This document shows positions 11,201 to 23,200 of a stretch of 40,023 nt of DNA, piece after piece. The translations under genes were made by a program, and so were the position numbers. Where the stretch lies: the NCBI GenBank assembly GCA_002633005.1, contig NMRA01000532.1, positions 188,170 through 228,192 on the forward strand. Direction: 5' to 3'. The notes beneath the pieces are model-generated. The model was not told the origin of the DNA and did not search any database. It worked only from the letters and a program-made list of their open reading frames with translations. This DNA comes from Phoronis australis (Eukaryota > Phoronida > Phoronidae). Position 1 is the stretch's first letter. The number at the start of each line of letters is the position of its first letter.

Positions 11201-14200
11201 GTACTATATTGGTTTCTTTTACAAGTTAAACTCTTCGATTTTTAATTTATTTATCGGGTATAACTAAATGCTACAGAGAGCAGTAGGCCTACATGTTCTT
11301 CTCAAAAATCAAATTAACAAAAAACACGGCAACTGGACAACAGGTAAATATTGCACAAATGAATTATCGTAGAAGCATTTGAACATAGTGATAATACACA
11401 ATCACACACACGCAAGCACACACACACACACACACATTTAGCTATGTAATTATGAATTATTCTTGGAAAGGTACGTAAACACACCGGTTTTTTAGGCCCT
11501 AAACTTTCAATTTAGGCCAATTGTAACTCCTTTCCGTAAAATACCGTAACACGATTTTAACACCCAAAAATATGTCATTGAAAAACTCCTGGCATGCAGT
11601 ATGATGGGTTGGCGAATGTAGTTTTACGACTGTAGCTCGGTGCTTATCAAGAATGACCAGTGCAATTATCGGGTTTATTGACTAATTTTGCTGAGAAATC
11701 GCTGATTGTATGGAATTGTACCTCAAAAGTCCCACTTGATGAACAATAACAAGGAAATATAAATGAAGTCATGACATGTAGACTTGAATTGATAACTACA
11801 ACACTTTACCAAAACTATAAACAGTGTAGCTCCGATGGGAGCTTCATAAGCCGGAAGCTTTTCGACGAATTATGCCTCGCACTGACTAAAACATCTAAGT
11901 CACGTTCTTATACTAATACCGCTTTTGAGAAACACTTTAAAAGGTTGTCGATGTCTTTAATTCCTCCCAACTCGAACAAATATTCCCGTTTTCAAACTTT
12001 TTTTCGAGCGATCCCTCGTTCAAGTCCCAAAATCAGTAACTTGCCATTTTTACACTGCGCACGCCAGGGGATATGACGTGTTAAAATGGGTGGGTCAACT
12101 TATCATACTTAAAAAAAAATATACACAAACACCCTACTACCTTAACTGGTCATTTTCCAACACAAGTTGATTTCTTGTAACAGATGACCGCCTTCTGCGA
12201 TGAAGAGCACAACGCTGAAGCCCCGAACAAGCACAACAAGAAATGTAACTCCAAGAGTGTTTGGGAGGTGATGAGGGAGCACGATGACTTCAAAGGTAAA
12301 CGCAGCAAGCTCAAAGCACACACTTTTGTGTTATCACTGAGTCCGTGCATTTAGCCAAAGGTCAATAAAATAATAGAAATTAACTGTACAAACGTTATAC
12401 GCTTTCTGAAAACGGAAAAAACATGTAGAATAAATGTGTCGTTAAGTGGACCACGAGATAATGTCACTTTTTCAATTTTTTTGTGAAAAAAACAGTGCAA
12501 AGGTATACGTGAAAGTGTCTTTTGAATACCAATTGCCATTTCCTAGATATGACTTTAAGAGACGTGGACGGTTTTCTTGTTTCATGCATACGCACATTGC
12601 TGTTCGTTACAGCTGCAACAAGTAGCATTTTCCCCACGAGTTCGATGTTTCTAATCTTATGGACCCTTCTTGCTTAAGTTTCACCAAGGAGGGAATAATC
12701 CCTTCGTTGGCACCAACGGCCTATCACATGTCGCTAAGTACATGTACATATCGGTACCGTGACACGCGAACAATTTCTTTTTCAGGCAACAATAATCCGC
12801 CTGTGGACGCTTCTGTACAAGTTGACACAACCCCAAACTTCAAAATTGTTCAAAAAGGCGAAACTTATGTAGTTCTTGTAATTGACACTAGCGGCAGCAT
12901 GTCAGTAAGTATGTTTCGACTTGAAGGAGAATCAATCAAGTATGTTTTTTTCACCATTGCGAATTAATGTTCATATACGCATTGCATCAGGAAACTGTGA
13001 CGTCTTCGTAATGAGGTAGTCCAAGAGATTCTGTCTATTTGGCTCTGACTCTTGCCAATATTCCAAGGAAAAGTACTTTGGGTGAAAAGTTGCAACTGGA
13101 AAATCGCCAGTAATTATCTGTTATACATGGTCTAACAACGAGGTAAATACAATGGTTTGTAAAGTGATGCAGTGAAATGAGTCTCGGGTTTTAAAAAGTT
13201 ACGTTTGTTAGCGGTTTGAGCAAAGGTCTTGGCCAAGTGAATATGCTTCCGCAAAGTTGTTTGTCTGCAAATTAGTGTAGTTACTAACGGTGCCACTACT
13301 GACTGTCCTTGTCCGCCACTTCATATCTTCTCCCACAACAAGACTTGTACAGTACCAACGGACACCTGTCTGCTTGAAGAGGAGAATCAATTTTTAGTGT
13401 GGACACTTGTTCTGGGGACTCATTGGGACCTGCTGTATCAGGACAGACGTTAAAGTGAGATGACTTCTGACCCCTTAACGAGGGGTTTATACACAGTGAG
13501 GAGGAGCAACTTCTACCGTGGACACTGGTCCTGAGGAACCACTGGACCTTGCCCTATCAGGACAAAAGTTAAAGTGCCATGACCAGACTAGCTCTGGAGA
13601 ATCACTGCTCTTTCCGGGTAGAAGATTAAGTGAGATGACAAATGGAACAGTGGGGGGTTGTGGACGACATCTGTGGACAGCAACTTGAACCAAATACCAA
13701 GCATGAAGGACAGAGTGTGGCCTTCTCGGCTACGGGCTTGACGTTTGTCGTCTTTTATCCCCATTTTAGCGATTCTATGCACAATGTGTGGAAGGAACTG
13801 CTGCTGTCCGGACATTTGTTACCGGGAATCACTGGACCATACCGTGCCTAGCCAGAAGTGAAAGTGAAATGACCAGACTTGCTCTGGGAAATCCCTGATT
13901 CTCCTGGGTAGAAGGGTACATAAAATGACCAGACAAGCGGAAGAACTGGTGGTTGTGGACGCTATCTGAAAACACCAACTAGGTTCAAATACCAAGCACC
14001 CGTAGCAGATGAATGTGCTCTATTTGGCTACGGACTTCTGCAGCCTCGCTCTACTAGAAGAGCCTAATGACTATGTTTACATCAAAGGGTTCTAATGAGT
14101 TTTAAATCAGTTGTTTCATGCAATGGGCCCAACCTATGTAACCTAGCTGCGCACGGTCGATGCTATTCAAGTATCGGGCCACCTGCAATGTTTTTCAAGC

Positions 14201-17200
14201 GACAGATTTAATTACACTTTCCGTCCTAACTTATTACTTCGTGAGAATCCAAGGTACTTAACAACTTACTTGTCGTTGCTTCAACTGTGAATTTCATACT
14301 TGTATCGTGGAACTACTGTCAGATTCAGCGGAGTATCAAATACATTGATTCAGTGTTGACGGACTGTGTGAGCTAAAGTAAACTAAAGCTGTGCTTAAAG
14401 ACGGCTTTTAACTTAATCACACACATTTATTTCAGACCAACCAGAGGCTCTTGAAAGCTAAACAGGCCAGTACTCAGTACTTGAACAACTTTGTTGAGGA
14501 CGGTAGTCACGTGGCCTTGGTCTCGTTTTCAAGCTCAGCTATAACGCTGCATCAGATGACGGTTATACATAGTCAACTTGACAGGGATTCCCTTATCGGA
14601 GCACTTCCATCGGTCCCATCTGGATCTACATGTATTGGCTGTGGCTTGAAAAAAGCAATGCAGGTAAACAGAAAACAAGTACCCCTAACGCATCAACGGC
14701 GAATTGGTGGAGCGGAACTAGTATGTATTCTATATGGGATCATTTACTGCACTTTACAATCAATTTTAACCAATCATCCGCTCACTTAAAATTGGCGATA
14801 CGCGTGCGAGAATATGGAGCGCCAAAGAGTACCTTTCAGAGTGTTAAAATGTGCGTAATCAACGTGTAATTTTGATTAATCAACGCACTAAATTAGTTCT
14901 GAATAGTCATTCTGCTCTTAACCAACGCACACTATTAAATGCGTACTTTTAATAAGTCTATATAGTCCAGTCACGCCAATGCTCTCGGATCTCAAAATAG
15001 CGGAAGACTTTCTATATGGGTACAACACAGCTTTTGAAGAATGTTGCAGATTCTTATCAAGTGATAACGTAAATGATAACCCGTTACGTTCTGAATGTAA
15101 ATTTATGATAGCCATTGGACATAACGAATAACTAACGCGTTGATTAAGCAAAAGTGCGTGTTGAAAAGGGGAAGAACTATGAACGTTTAACAAGTAGAAG
15201 TACTCGTTGAATAAGCAAAATTTCGCGTTGATTAAATACAGTTCAACACGCAGAAAGGTCCTCGTTTAAGAACTTGCCGCTCAATACACGGAGAATGCCG
15301 TACCAAAACGTCATTTTAAGAAAATATTGACACTTGTCTTACATCAAATACTCTTGCAGATTTTGGAAAGTAACAACGCGGCTAGAGGTGGTATAATATT
15401 CCTGCTGTCTGACGGTGGAGAAAATATGTATCCGTATATTAGAAACGTTAAACCAAGCCTTGTTGAAAAAGGCATCCTTGTGGATACCATACGATACTCT
15501 GAGAACGCTGATGAGCAGCTGTATTCGTTAGCAAAAGCGACGGGTGGTATGCCTATGTTTTCATCCGACAGAGCAAATTCGTCTTCGCTACGGGAAAATT
15601 TCGAGAAATCTGCAACAGAACGTTCACAGAAAACTCCCAGCATAAAGGTAAACGTTTGTTGGTAAAATGAACATAACAACTTTCAATGTGCACGTTGCAC
15701 ATGTTCCTCGATCACGCAATTGTTTGTGGCTGACTTACGTACAACCAGGCTGTAAGCTGACTCTTTATTCAAATCGACAGTCCCTTCCTACTCAGAACCG
15801 GAAGTGCAAATTGTACACCACACAACCACACACTATTAATCCAACTGACACATTGGACGGACGAATTGCGTTGGGTCTTGCTTTAGTTTTGAAGCTAAAG
15901 AAGTAGATGTTGTTTTTTGTTTCAACAGCGGCTTAATTCTGGCCAAAGTACAAGCCTTGCATGGACAATGGACCGCAGTTCTATGAACTGGGTACAGTTT
16001 AGTCTCGGGGCGAGAAAAATGTGACCACAATCATGTGCTCTCATTGAAAATACACGGCAGCATCTCTCATATTCTCGCGAAATCTTGCTTTTTATCAATG
16101 TCCTAGCGAGGTCTTAGCGTAACTGAGCTCCACCCAGTGTTTAGAGCGATGTTTATGGTGAAATATCTTAAGATCGAGGTGAGCTTTAGATTTTGTTCTT
16201 GTTCCTAGTCCTAAAATTCACACATGCGGGCCGAGATTTTGTGGACTATGTCATGTCTATATAAGACACAATTGCCGACTTCTTGCACGCAAACAATCCC
16301 CAAATCATATGCAGATAAGAATCATTTGACATTCAGAGCCCAGACACATATTTTTGGCATGTTAATGCCAATTCTTAAAAGTACTACACAAGAACTAGCC
16401 TGCACTGACATAATTCTAGCAACGGACTATGAACTGTGGTATTCATCAATTACACTGTTGTTCAAATGCAGTTCCGTAACCGACGGTTAAAAAGTCAGGT
16501 GAAATCTCTCGGGACACAGCGTCAGTGAACTCGACGTACTGATGGTTAAAGGCAGGCTGTCCCATATAATTATCTGCTCGCGGAGAAACGAGCCGCATTC
16601 ATTGCCAGATTCGGTACCCACGCCAGGTGTCACTGCAAATCTGCAATGAATATACTGCATTAGTTATACACTAGCCGATAAGAAGACTGGCTGACCAATT
16701 TCATGCGCTCTGAAACTGACAACTCAGTTTGTGCTCCACTAAAGCGCATGTAACCACGACAGCCATGTCCAATCGAGTCTCGATAGCCATCAATTGTGCG
16801 CCGTCCCTGGTCTTCTGTGCCGCAATCGTAACAAGTGTGTCTTCCCCATCGCTACGCCGTTAGTTTGCTATTGCTCGAGACCATGCCCGGCGATCCGACG
16901 TGTCTCAAGAGAACTTATTGCGACAGTCTTAATCATAAACTGGGTATCAACTCTTCCTAAGCCCAGAATGCACTTGTAGTCTGCGCTAGGAAAACGATGA
17001 GACCAGTATTACAAAGGTGAGTAGGAAGCGGTGACGACAATCTTAGGAAACCACGACGAAAACAACAGTAGAACAGATCCTCATAATAAACTCAAACGCA
17101 GCAGCAAAATGGCGGAAATCAAATTTTCAAACTCCTAAACGTCACTTTCGGAGTATGGCACGACTAATTAATAAAATTACAAGAAGATGTATTTAACTGA

Positions 17201-20200
17201 GACATGCGTCTCGGATAATCAACGAACAGTATTTTTACTGAAAATGACATGAAAAAAGGTTTCTTTCTCCTTTAACTGTTGCGATCACCAGCAATGTTGT
17301 TTTTCCAGGTGCTAGACGAAATGTTCAAACTGAAAGCCTACAGCTCGAAAACATTCTCTACCTACATTGACGGAGACATTGGAACTAATACCGTGTTCTT
17401 TGTCTCGTGGACAGCATCGCGTAATTTCGACGTCGTCATCAAGAAACCTGATGGGACCCAGCTTCAATCTTCTTCATTTAGTTACGACGATAAATCTGAC
17501 AGTCTACAAGTCTCCATTCCAGGCAAAACTCCAAAAGGTCTTTGGGAAATCGTTTTCACCAACTCACATTCTTCGTCTGAGTATGACATCCAGCTTGCTG
17601 TGACGTCGCGACAAAACTCTGGTGACGTCGAGCCTGTGTTGCTTACGGCTTTCATTGAGACTCCGAAAAACGAAACGGTGGATTTCTCTGGTAATACCAA
17701 GTTTATAAAACATTGTATTTATGCAACGTCCAACCATCGTCTAACAACTAACATGTTTTGACTTCGGAGATTTGCCTAATAGTAGCCCTTGTTATAATCT
17801 GATGACTTTAACTTGAAGAGCGTGAGATTTGACATGAAGCTAAAACAATTCCACACCTTGTCCAGTTTATTTCGTAGTTGCTTAATCCAACTCGCAAACT
17901 TGATCGTATAAATATATAAATCTTAAACTTGATTAATCAAATATTCCAACTCTATGGCACAGTTGACAAATAAAATCAAAATGTTGGTTTGCCAGGGAAG
18001 AACTACTGATAAAAAGCTTTCATCTTTGGAAGAGTTAGAATCTAAACATTGCCGCATTAAAGTGGCATACTGTACATGTAGTGGGCAAGATAATGACTTT
18101 CTGCCTTCAAGTTTAGCAAACCTGGAACCTTTACGGTTTTTGCAAAACGCTGTGCAGGCTGAGCTAAGTCCCACTTAATAAATGGCAGAGTATGGGAACC
18201 GTATTTAACTGGAACTGTTAAATCACGAAGCTCGATTTCAGCGAATGTCTGACAGACAACGTTGAGAATTGCAAGTTTGTAATGACATCAACAAATAATA
18301 ATAACTACAAAAGTCTAGCTCATCCAGCAATAATATGAATATTCGTTTTTGGGATGTAAATGGATATTGTCCTTTCATATTTTCCTGATCCTTCTCAACC
18401 CACGTGGTTGAACCAAAACATCAACTGCGATCTGCACCATTCATTAGTTATCAAGGAAATTAATGATTTGGACACGTCAGCAAATACTTTGGATCACTAA
18501 TAAACCAGTTTATGGAGATTTCAATGACACTTAAAATACGTAATGTAGTAAAAACTAGTTGTAATTTATGCGAAACGACTGCTTTTTAAGAACTACTTAA
18601 ATTTCAGACGCTTCCACATTGAAAGTAAAGGTATATGCGACCTTGCGGAAAGGATATCTACCCGTCACGGGAGCCGAAGTATATGCCATTTTGGAATCCG
18701 ATTCTCACAAAATCACTCAAAAGTTGTTGGATAATGGGGCAGGTAGGAAATCAATTCAAAATTTTAACATGGTCTTTATAGAGTATTTGATTTATTATAT
18801 ATTATTTATTTTTTATTTTGGACCAAACTAACTAGTGCATATATTTTTACTAAAGTCATTACAGTTTGATGTTCGCGGGATATTGGGTGTGTGTGTTTGC
18901 GCGTGCGTGCGCGTGCGTGCGTGCGCGTGCGTATGTGTGCTTGTGTGAATCTTATACTTTATAAACCTTTGAAGGCGCAGATACAAGCCTGGAAGACGGG
19001 GTGTATTCCGCTTATTTCATTAACTTCGCCGGAAATGGGAGATATGACGTCAAAGTAAGAGCTGCATTCTCACAAAATTCCACCAAAGTAAAGACCGTGT
19101 CCGGCGGACAGCAAGTGCTTGACGTTAATGCTCTGAATTCAAGTAAGCTGTTAGATTACATCGTATTTCTCTATCGTTAAACTTGTATTGTAAGATTTAG
19201 GACTGCTTTAGTGAAGGCAGGTTTGTGGGTCGGAAATAAAATTGGACTTTTGGTTCAAGTCCCAGACAACGTTACCCTAACCGAATTTTCGCGATTCTNT
19301 ACATAAATCTTAAACTTGATTAATCAAATATTCCAACTCTATGCCTCTATGGCACAGTTGACAAATAAAATCAAAATGTTGGTTTGCCAGGGAAGAACTA
19401 CTGATAAAGATCTTTCATCTTTGGAAGAGTTAGAATCTAAACATTGCCGCATTAAAGTGGCATACTGTACATGTAGTGGGCAAGATAATGACTTTCTGCC
19501 GTCACGTCTAGCAAACCTGGAACCTTTACGGTTTTTGCAAAACGCTGTGCAGGCTGAGCTAAGTCCCACTTAATAAATGACATGGTGTATGGGAACCGTA
19601 TTTAACTGGAACTGTTAAATCACGAAGGTCGATTTCAGCGAATGTCTGACAGACAACGTTGAGAATTGCAAGTTTGTAATGACATCAACAAATAATAATA
19701 ACTACAAAAGTCTATCTCATCCAGCAATAATATGAAAATTCGTTTTTGGGATGTAAACTGATATTGTCCTTTCATATTTTCCTGATCCTTCTCAACCCAC
19801 GTGGTTGAACCAAAACATCAACTGCGATCTGCACCATTCATTAGTTATCAAGGAAATTAATGATTTGGACACGTCAGCAAATACTTTGGATCACTAATAA
19901 ACCAGTTTCTGGAGATTTCAATGACACTTAAAATACGTAATGCAGTAAAAACTAGTTACAATTTATGCGAAACGACTGCTTTTTAAGAACTACTTAAATT
20001 TCAGACGCTTCCACATTGAAAGTAAAGGTATATGCGACCTTGCGGAAAGGATATCTACCCGTCACGGGAGCCGAAGTATATGCCATTTTGGAATCCGATT
20101 CTCACAAAATCACTCAAAAGTTGTTGGATAATGGGGCAGGTAGGAAATCAATTCAAAATTTTAACATGGTCTTTATAGAGTATTTGATTTATTATATATT

Positions 20201-23200
20201 ATTTATTATTTATTTTGGACCAAACTAACTAGTGCATATATTTTTTACTAAAGTCATTACAGTTTGATGTTCGCGGGATATTGGGTGTGTGTGTTTGCGC
20301 GTGCGTGCGCGTGCGTGCGCGTGCGTGCGTGCGCATGCGTGTGTGTGCTTGTGTGTGTGTGTGCATGTGTGTATGGAAGTCTTTACGTAACCATAGTTTA
20401 AAGGGTGCTGAGCTTTCTATTGGAGTTTACTTCTGACTTTGAAGAGTCGTTACGCTTCGTCGTGATTTACTAGGCAGCCTCTCTAATATGGCAACTTCTC
20501 TTTTGCGCTTAGTGTGTGGGCTGCTAGGTACAAGAGCGTTTGCTACCTGTGTCGACGGACTGGCGGAGCGAACAGCCCTCTGTGTACATGACGAAAGCAC
20601 CTCTTCCTCTATTGCTTATAGCATTTTCATCATAGCCATCTGTGTAGATTAGGGTCCAAGTGGTGTTGGAGTAGTCTTTGACCAAGGTTTCCAAGGTCAG
20701 AGACATCAAACCTGCCTCCAGGTGTCCCTGCTTTGCTCCAGTCCCAGTTAGTGCCAAGGATGGAAGGAGGAGTGCCAATCGACCATTCCTCAAAGTCTTG
20801 ATGCATTTCCAGCGGTTGGTTGATTGAGGAAGGTAGTTTTGGTGATTTGCTGAAGCACCTGGAACATGTGTTGATATTGGTTGGTGCCTAGAGCATGGAG
20901 AGCTGTGGATTTCGCGGGACCGTCTTAATTTTCTCGCTCCCTCTCAAGATTTTTGCGTCCCTCCTTTCTTCTATTGCCGTGACGGGGATGGCTTTCGTGA
21001 TACGTTGTCTGTGTTAGTTCTGGCAACTGTAGACAATGGGACACTGGTGGTCTCTCCTCTCGTTTGCAGTTGCTTGTTATACGTATTCTCTATCATGTTG
21101 TTTTAAAGTTTTAGTTGCTGGGCGAAATACAAGTGATTCATAACTGAATCAACCTTTCTGTCATATTTTTGTAACCACATAACTAGAAATTAAAATGCTT
21201 GAATCCTCTAGTAAAAGTATCCATTACATTGAACAAATATTGAATCTTATAATTTATAAACCCTTGAAGGCGCAGATACAAGCCTGGAAGACGGGGTGTA
21301 TTCCGCCTATTTCATTAACTTCACCGGAAATGGGAGATATGACGTCAAAGTAAGAGCTGCATTCTCACAAAATTCCACCAAAGTAAAGACCGTGTCCGGC
21401 GGACAGCAAGTGCTTGACGTTAATGCTCTGAATTCAAGTAAGCTGTTAGATTACGTCGTGTTTCTTTATCGTTAAGCTTGTATTGTAAGAATTAGGACTG
21501 CTTTAGTGAAGGCAGGTTTATGGGTCGGAAATAAAATTGGAGTTTTGGTTCAAGTCCCAGACAACGTTACCCTAACCGAATTTTCGCGATTCTTTCTGAG
21601 ATCTTACGGAGACAAATGCGCCAGTAAAATCAGAACTACACAATCAGATCAATATTGACGCTGTGTAGGAATTGATTTAAGCACATGTAAATATCAATGT
21701 ATTTCAGTAACATGTTTCAAGGAGACCAAAATGTTTAACACGAAGTGCAATCATTTTGTGTTTATGCTTTAACCCAATGTCAGCTATAAATATTTCAGCT
21801 ACGACGGAAAATTCCACGCAAGTAACGTACATCGATACCGATCCGTTCTCTCGACAAGTCCCTTCTGGATCGTTTAAAGTCGTAAATCAACCGACTAGCA
21901 AGATGGATCTGTTCCCGCCTGATCCCATACTTGATTTAAAGGTACTTCAAATGTGTAGAGTGTGTGCAACCTTCAACACGTAGGCGGTAAAGATGCTGGA
22001 GTTCTGCCTAGGCTCAGAAGTTCGACAAATTAAATTGACGAAGCCAGCTTGCCGTACGTGTGTTTATACAGGCTACGTACATCTACAGCACCGGGATTAC
22101 TTGAAATTTTACATGTGTAATTCGCCTGCTTTATGAAACCGCGTGTTCGAAGCTCATGTGTGTTACAGAATAGGTAGTCCTATGATAAACCAATGTATTG
22201 AATATCCCAAAAATTGTACCACTTGTCGACTTCATGTATCTTTGGAATCCTTGGCAACTTAATAATCATTATATCAATTGACACAAATCAAACTTAATTG
22301 TCTTTATGAATATCAAAGATTGTAGAAATCCTTTGAGCTGTTGTGGAAACAGCACTGATTTAAATAGGCGGTCATTTTAATTTGTGCTCGAGGTGGCCTC
22401 CGCAGTAACTAGACCCCGAGGACCCAACCCTTCGGTGGAAGAACGGTCTCACGTGACTACCTGAATGTGTGCATTTCTACTGTTAGAACCGTCGCCGCAC
22501 TAGCTTCAGTCACCTAGCACTGAGGTACTGTTAATTCAAAGTGCCTATTGCAACGCTATTAGCAGAGCGTCTGCTCGGATATAGAACAGTTTTGTGGTGG
22601 CGAATGTGAAATGCTTTTTTTAAAGAAACTCAGTAACGATTTTTGGTGTACAAAACTTCCTGGACGTTGCTTAAAGACACGGAACGGATCATTACGCAAA
22701 CACGGAAACCTAAGCTCAAATAATATTCTTTCGACATGACATCGATTTTTTTCAAATTGAACTGAATTTAATACAATTTTTTAGCTTAATTTTTATTTTT
22801 GGTTAATAACAATAACGTCAAGAATAATGGTTTTCTGTAACCATGCCCAACGCGTAAGGCGAACTCACAACGTCCATTACTTTGCTGGAGAAGCTAAATA
22901 CTGTCGATAAATTGTTAGAATACTTTAAAAGTAAAGTGGCGGATAAAGTTACTGGCTTTGATTTCAGCGAATGGCTGGAATTAGAGATTGTTAATAATAT
23001 CTCATGAAAAATAGATTTTGGTGTTCTGTAGCTCCTGTCAAAGGAAATAAGTACCAAGAATGCGTTCATTCGCTTTTAAACCAGATTATGTAATCGCATT
23101 TGAAGGTGGAAACTACAAATGCCAATTTGAGCTCAAATGAAAGCTGATATGGTATTTTTTTTAGTTTTACTATGTTTCAAGGAAGAAACAGTTTCAATAC

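Larger units (their letters stand above)
17908..19298 (+). repeat. Long direct duplication, copy 1 (contains CLCA exons A and B)
   Basis: From about ATAAATCTTAAACTTGATTA at 17910 to GCGATTCT at 19298 the sequence recurs almost unchanged from 19301 to about 21598. Copy 1 ends exactly at the N at 19299 and copy 2 starts straight after it. Differences are sparse substitutions, microsatellite length changes and an insertion of about 0.85 kb in copy 2. This geometry suggests two alleles left end to end across an unresolved gap. Confidence 0.9.
19300..21598 (+). repeat. Long direct duplication, copy 2
   Basis: Partner of the copy ending at 19298. It contains second copies of CLCA exons A (20005-20139) and B (21276-21437) with the same splice sites, and an intronic insertion of about 850-870 bp between the GT-rich microsatellite and AATCTTATAATTTATAAACC near 21245. 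After about 21598 the sequence continues uniquely into the intron before exon 12. Confidence 0.9.

Noticed and set aside
11771-12076. 101-codon plus-strand frame in a CLCA intron
   Set aside because: No similarity to any recognised family and no splice signals placing it in the gene.
13642-13851. Frames in the intron between CLCA exons 6 and 7
   Set aside because: They fall in degenerate tandem repeats and are not conserved between repeat units.
17954-18178. 74-codon plus-strand frame duplicated at about 19316-19573
   Set aside because: Conserved only because the whole segment is duplicated; it lies in an intron, has no known family, and the surroundings resemble an interspersed repeat (GATTTCAGCGAATG words).
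19042-19052. TGACGTCA octamer as a regulatory CRE
   Set aside because: It lies inside coding exon B (and its copy) as part of the YDVKVR codons; probably coincidental.
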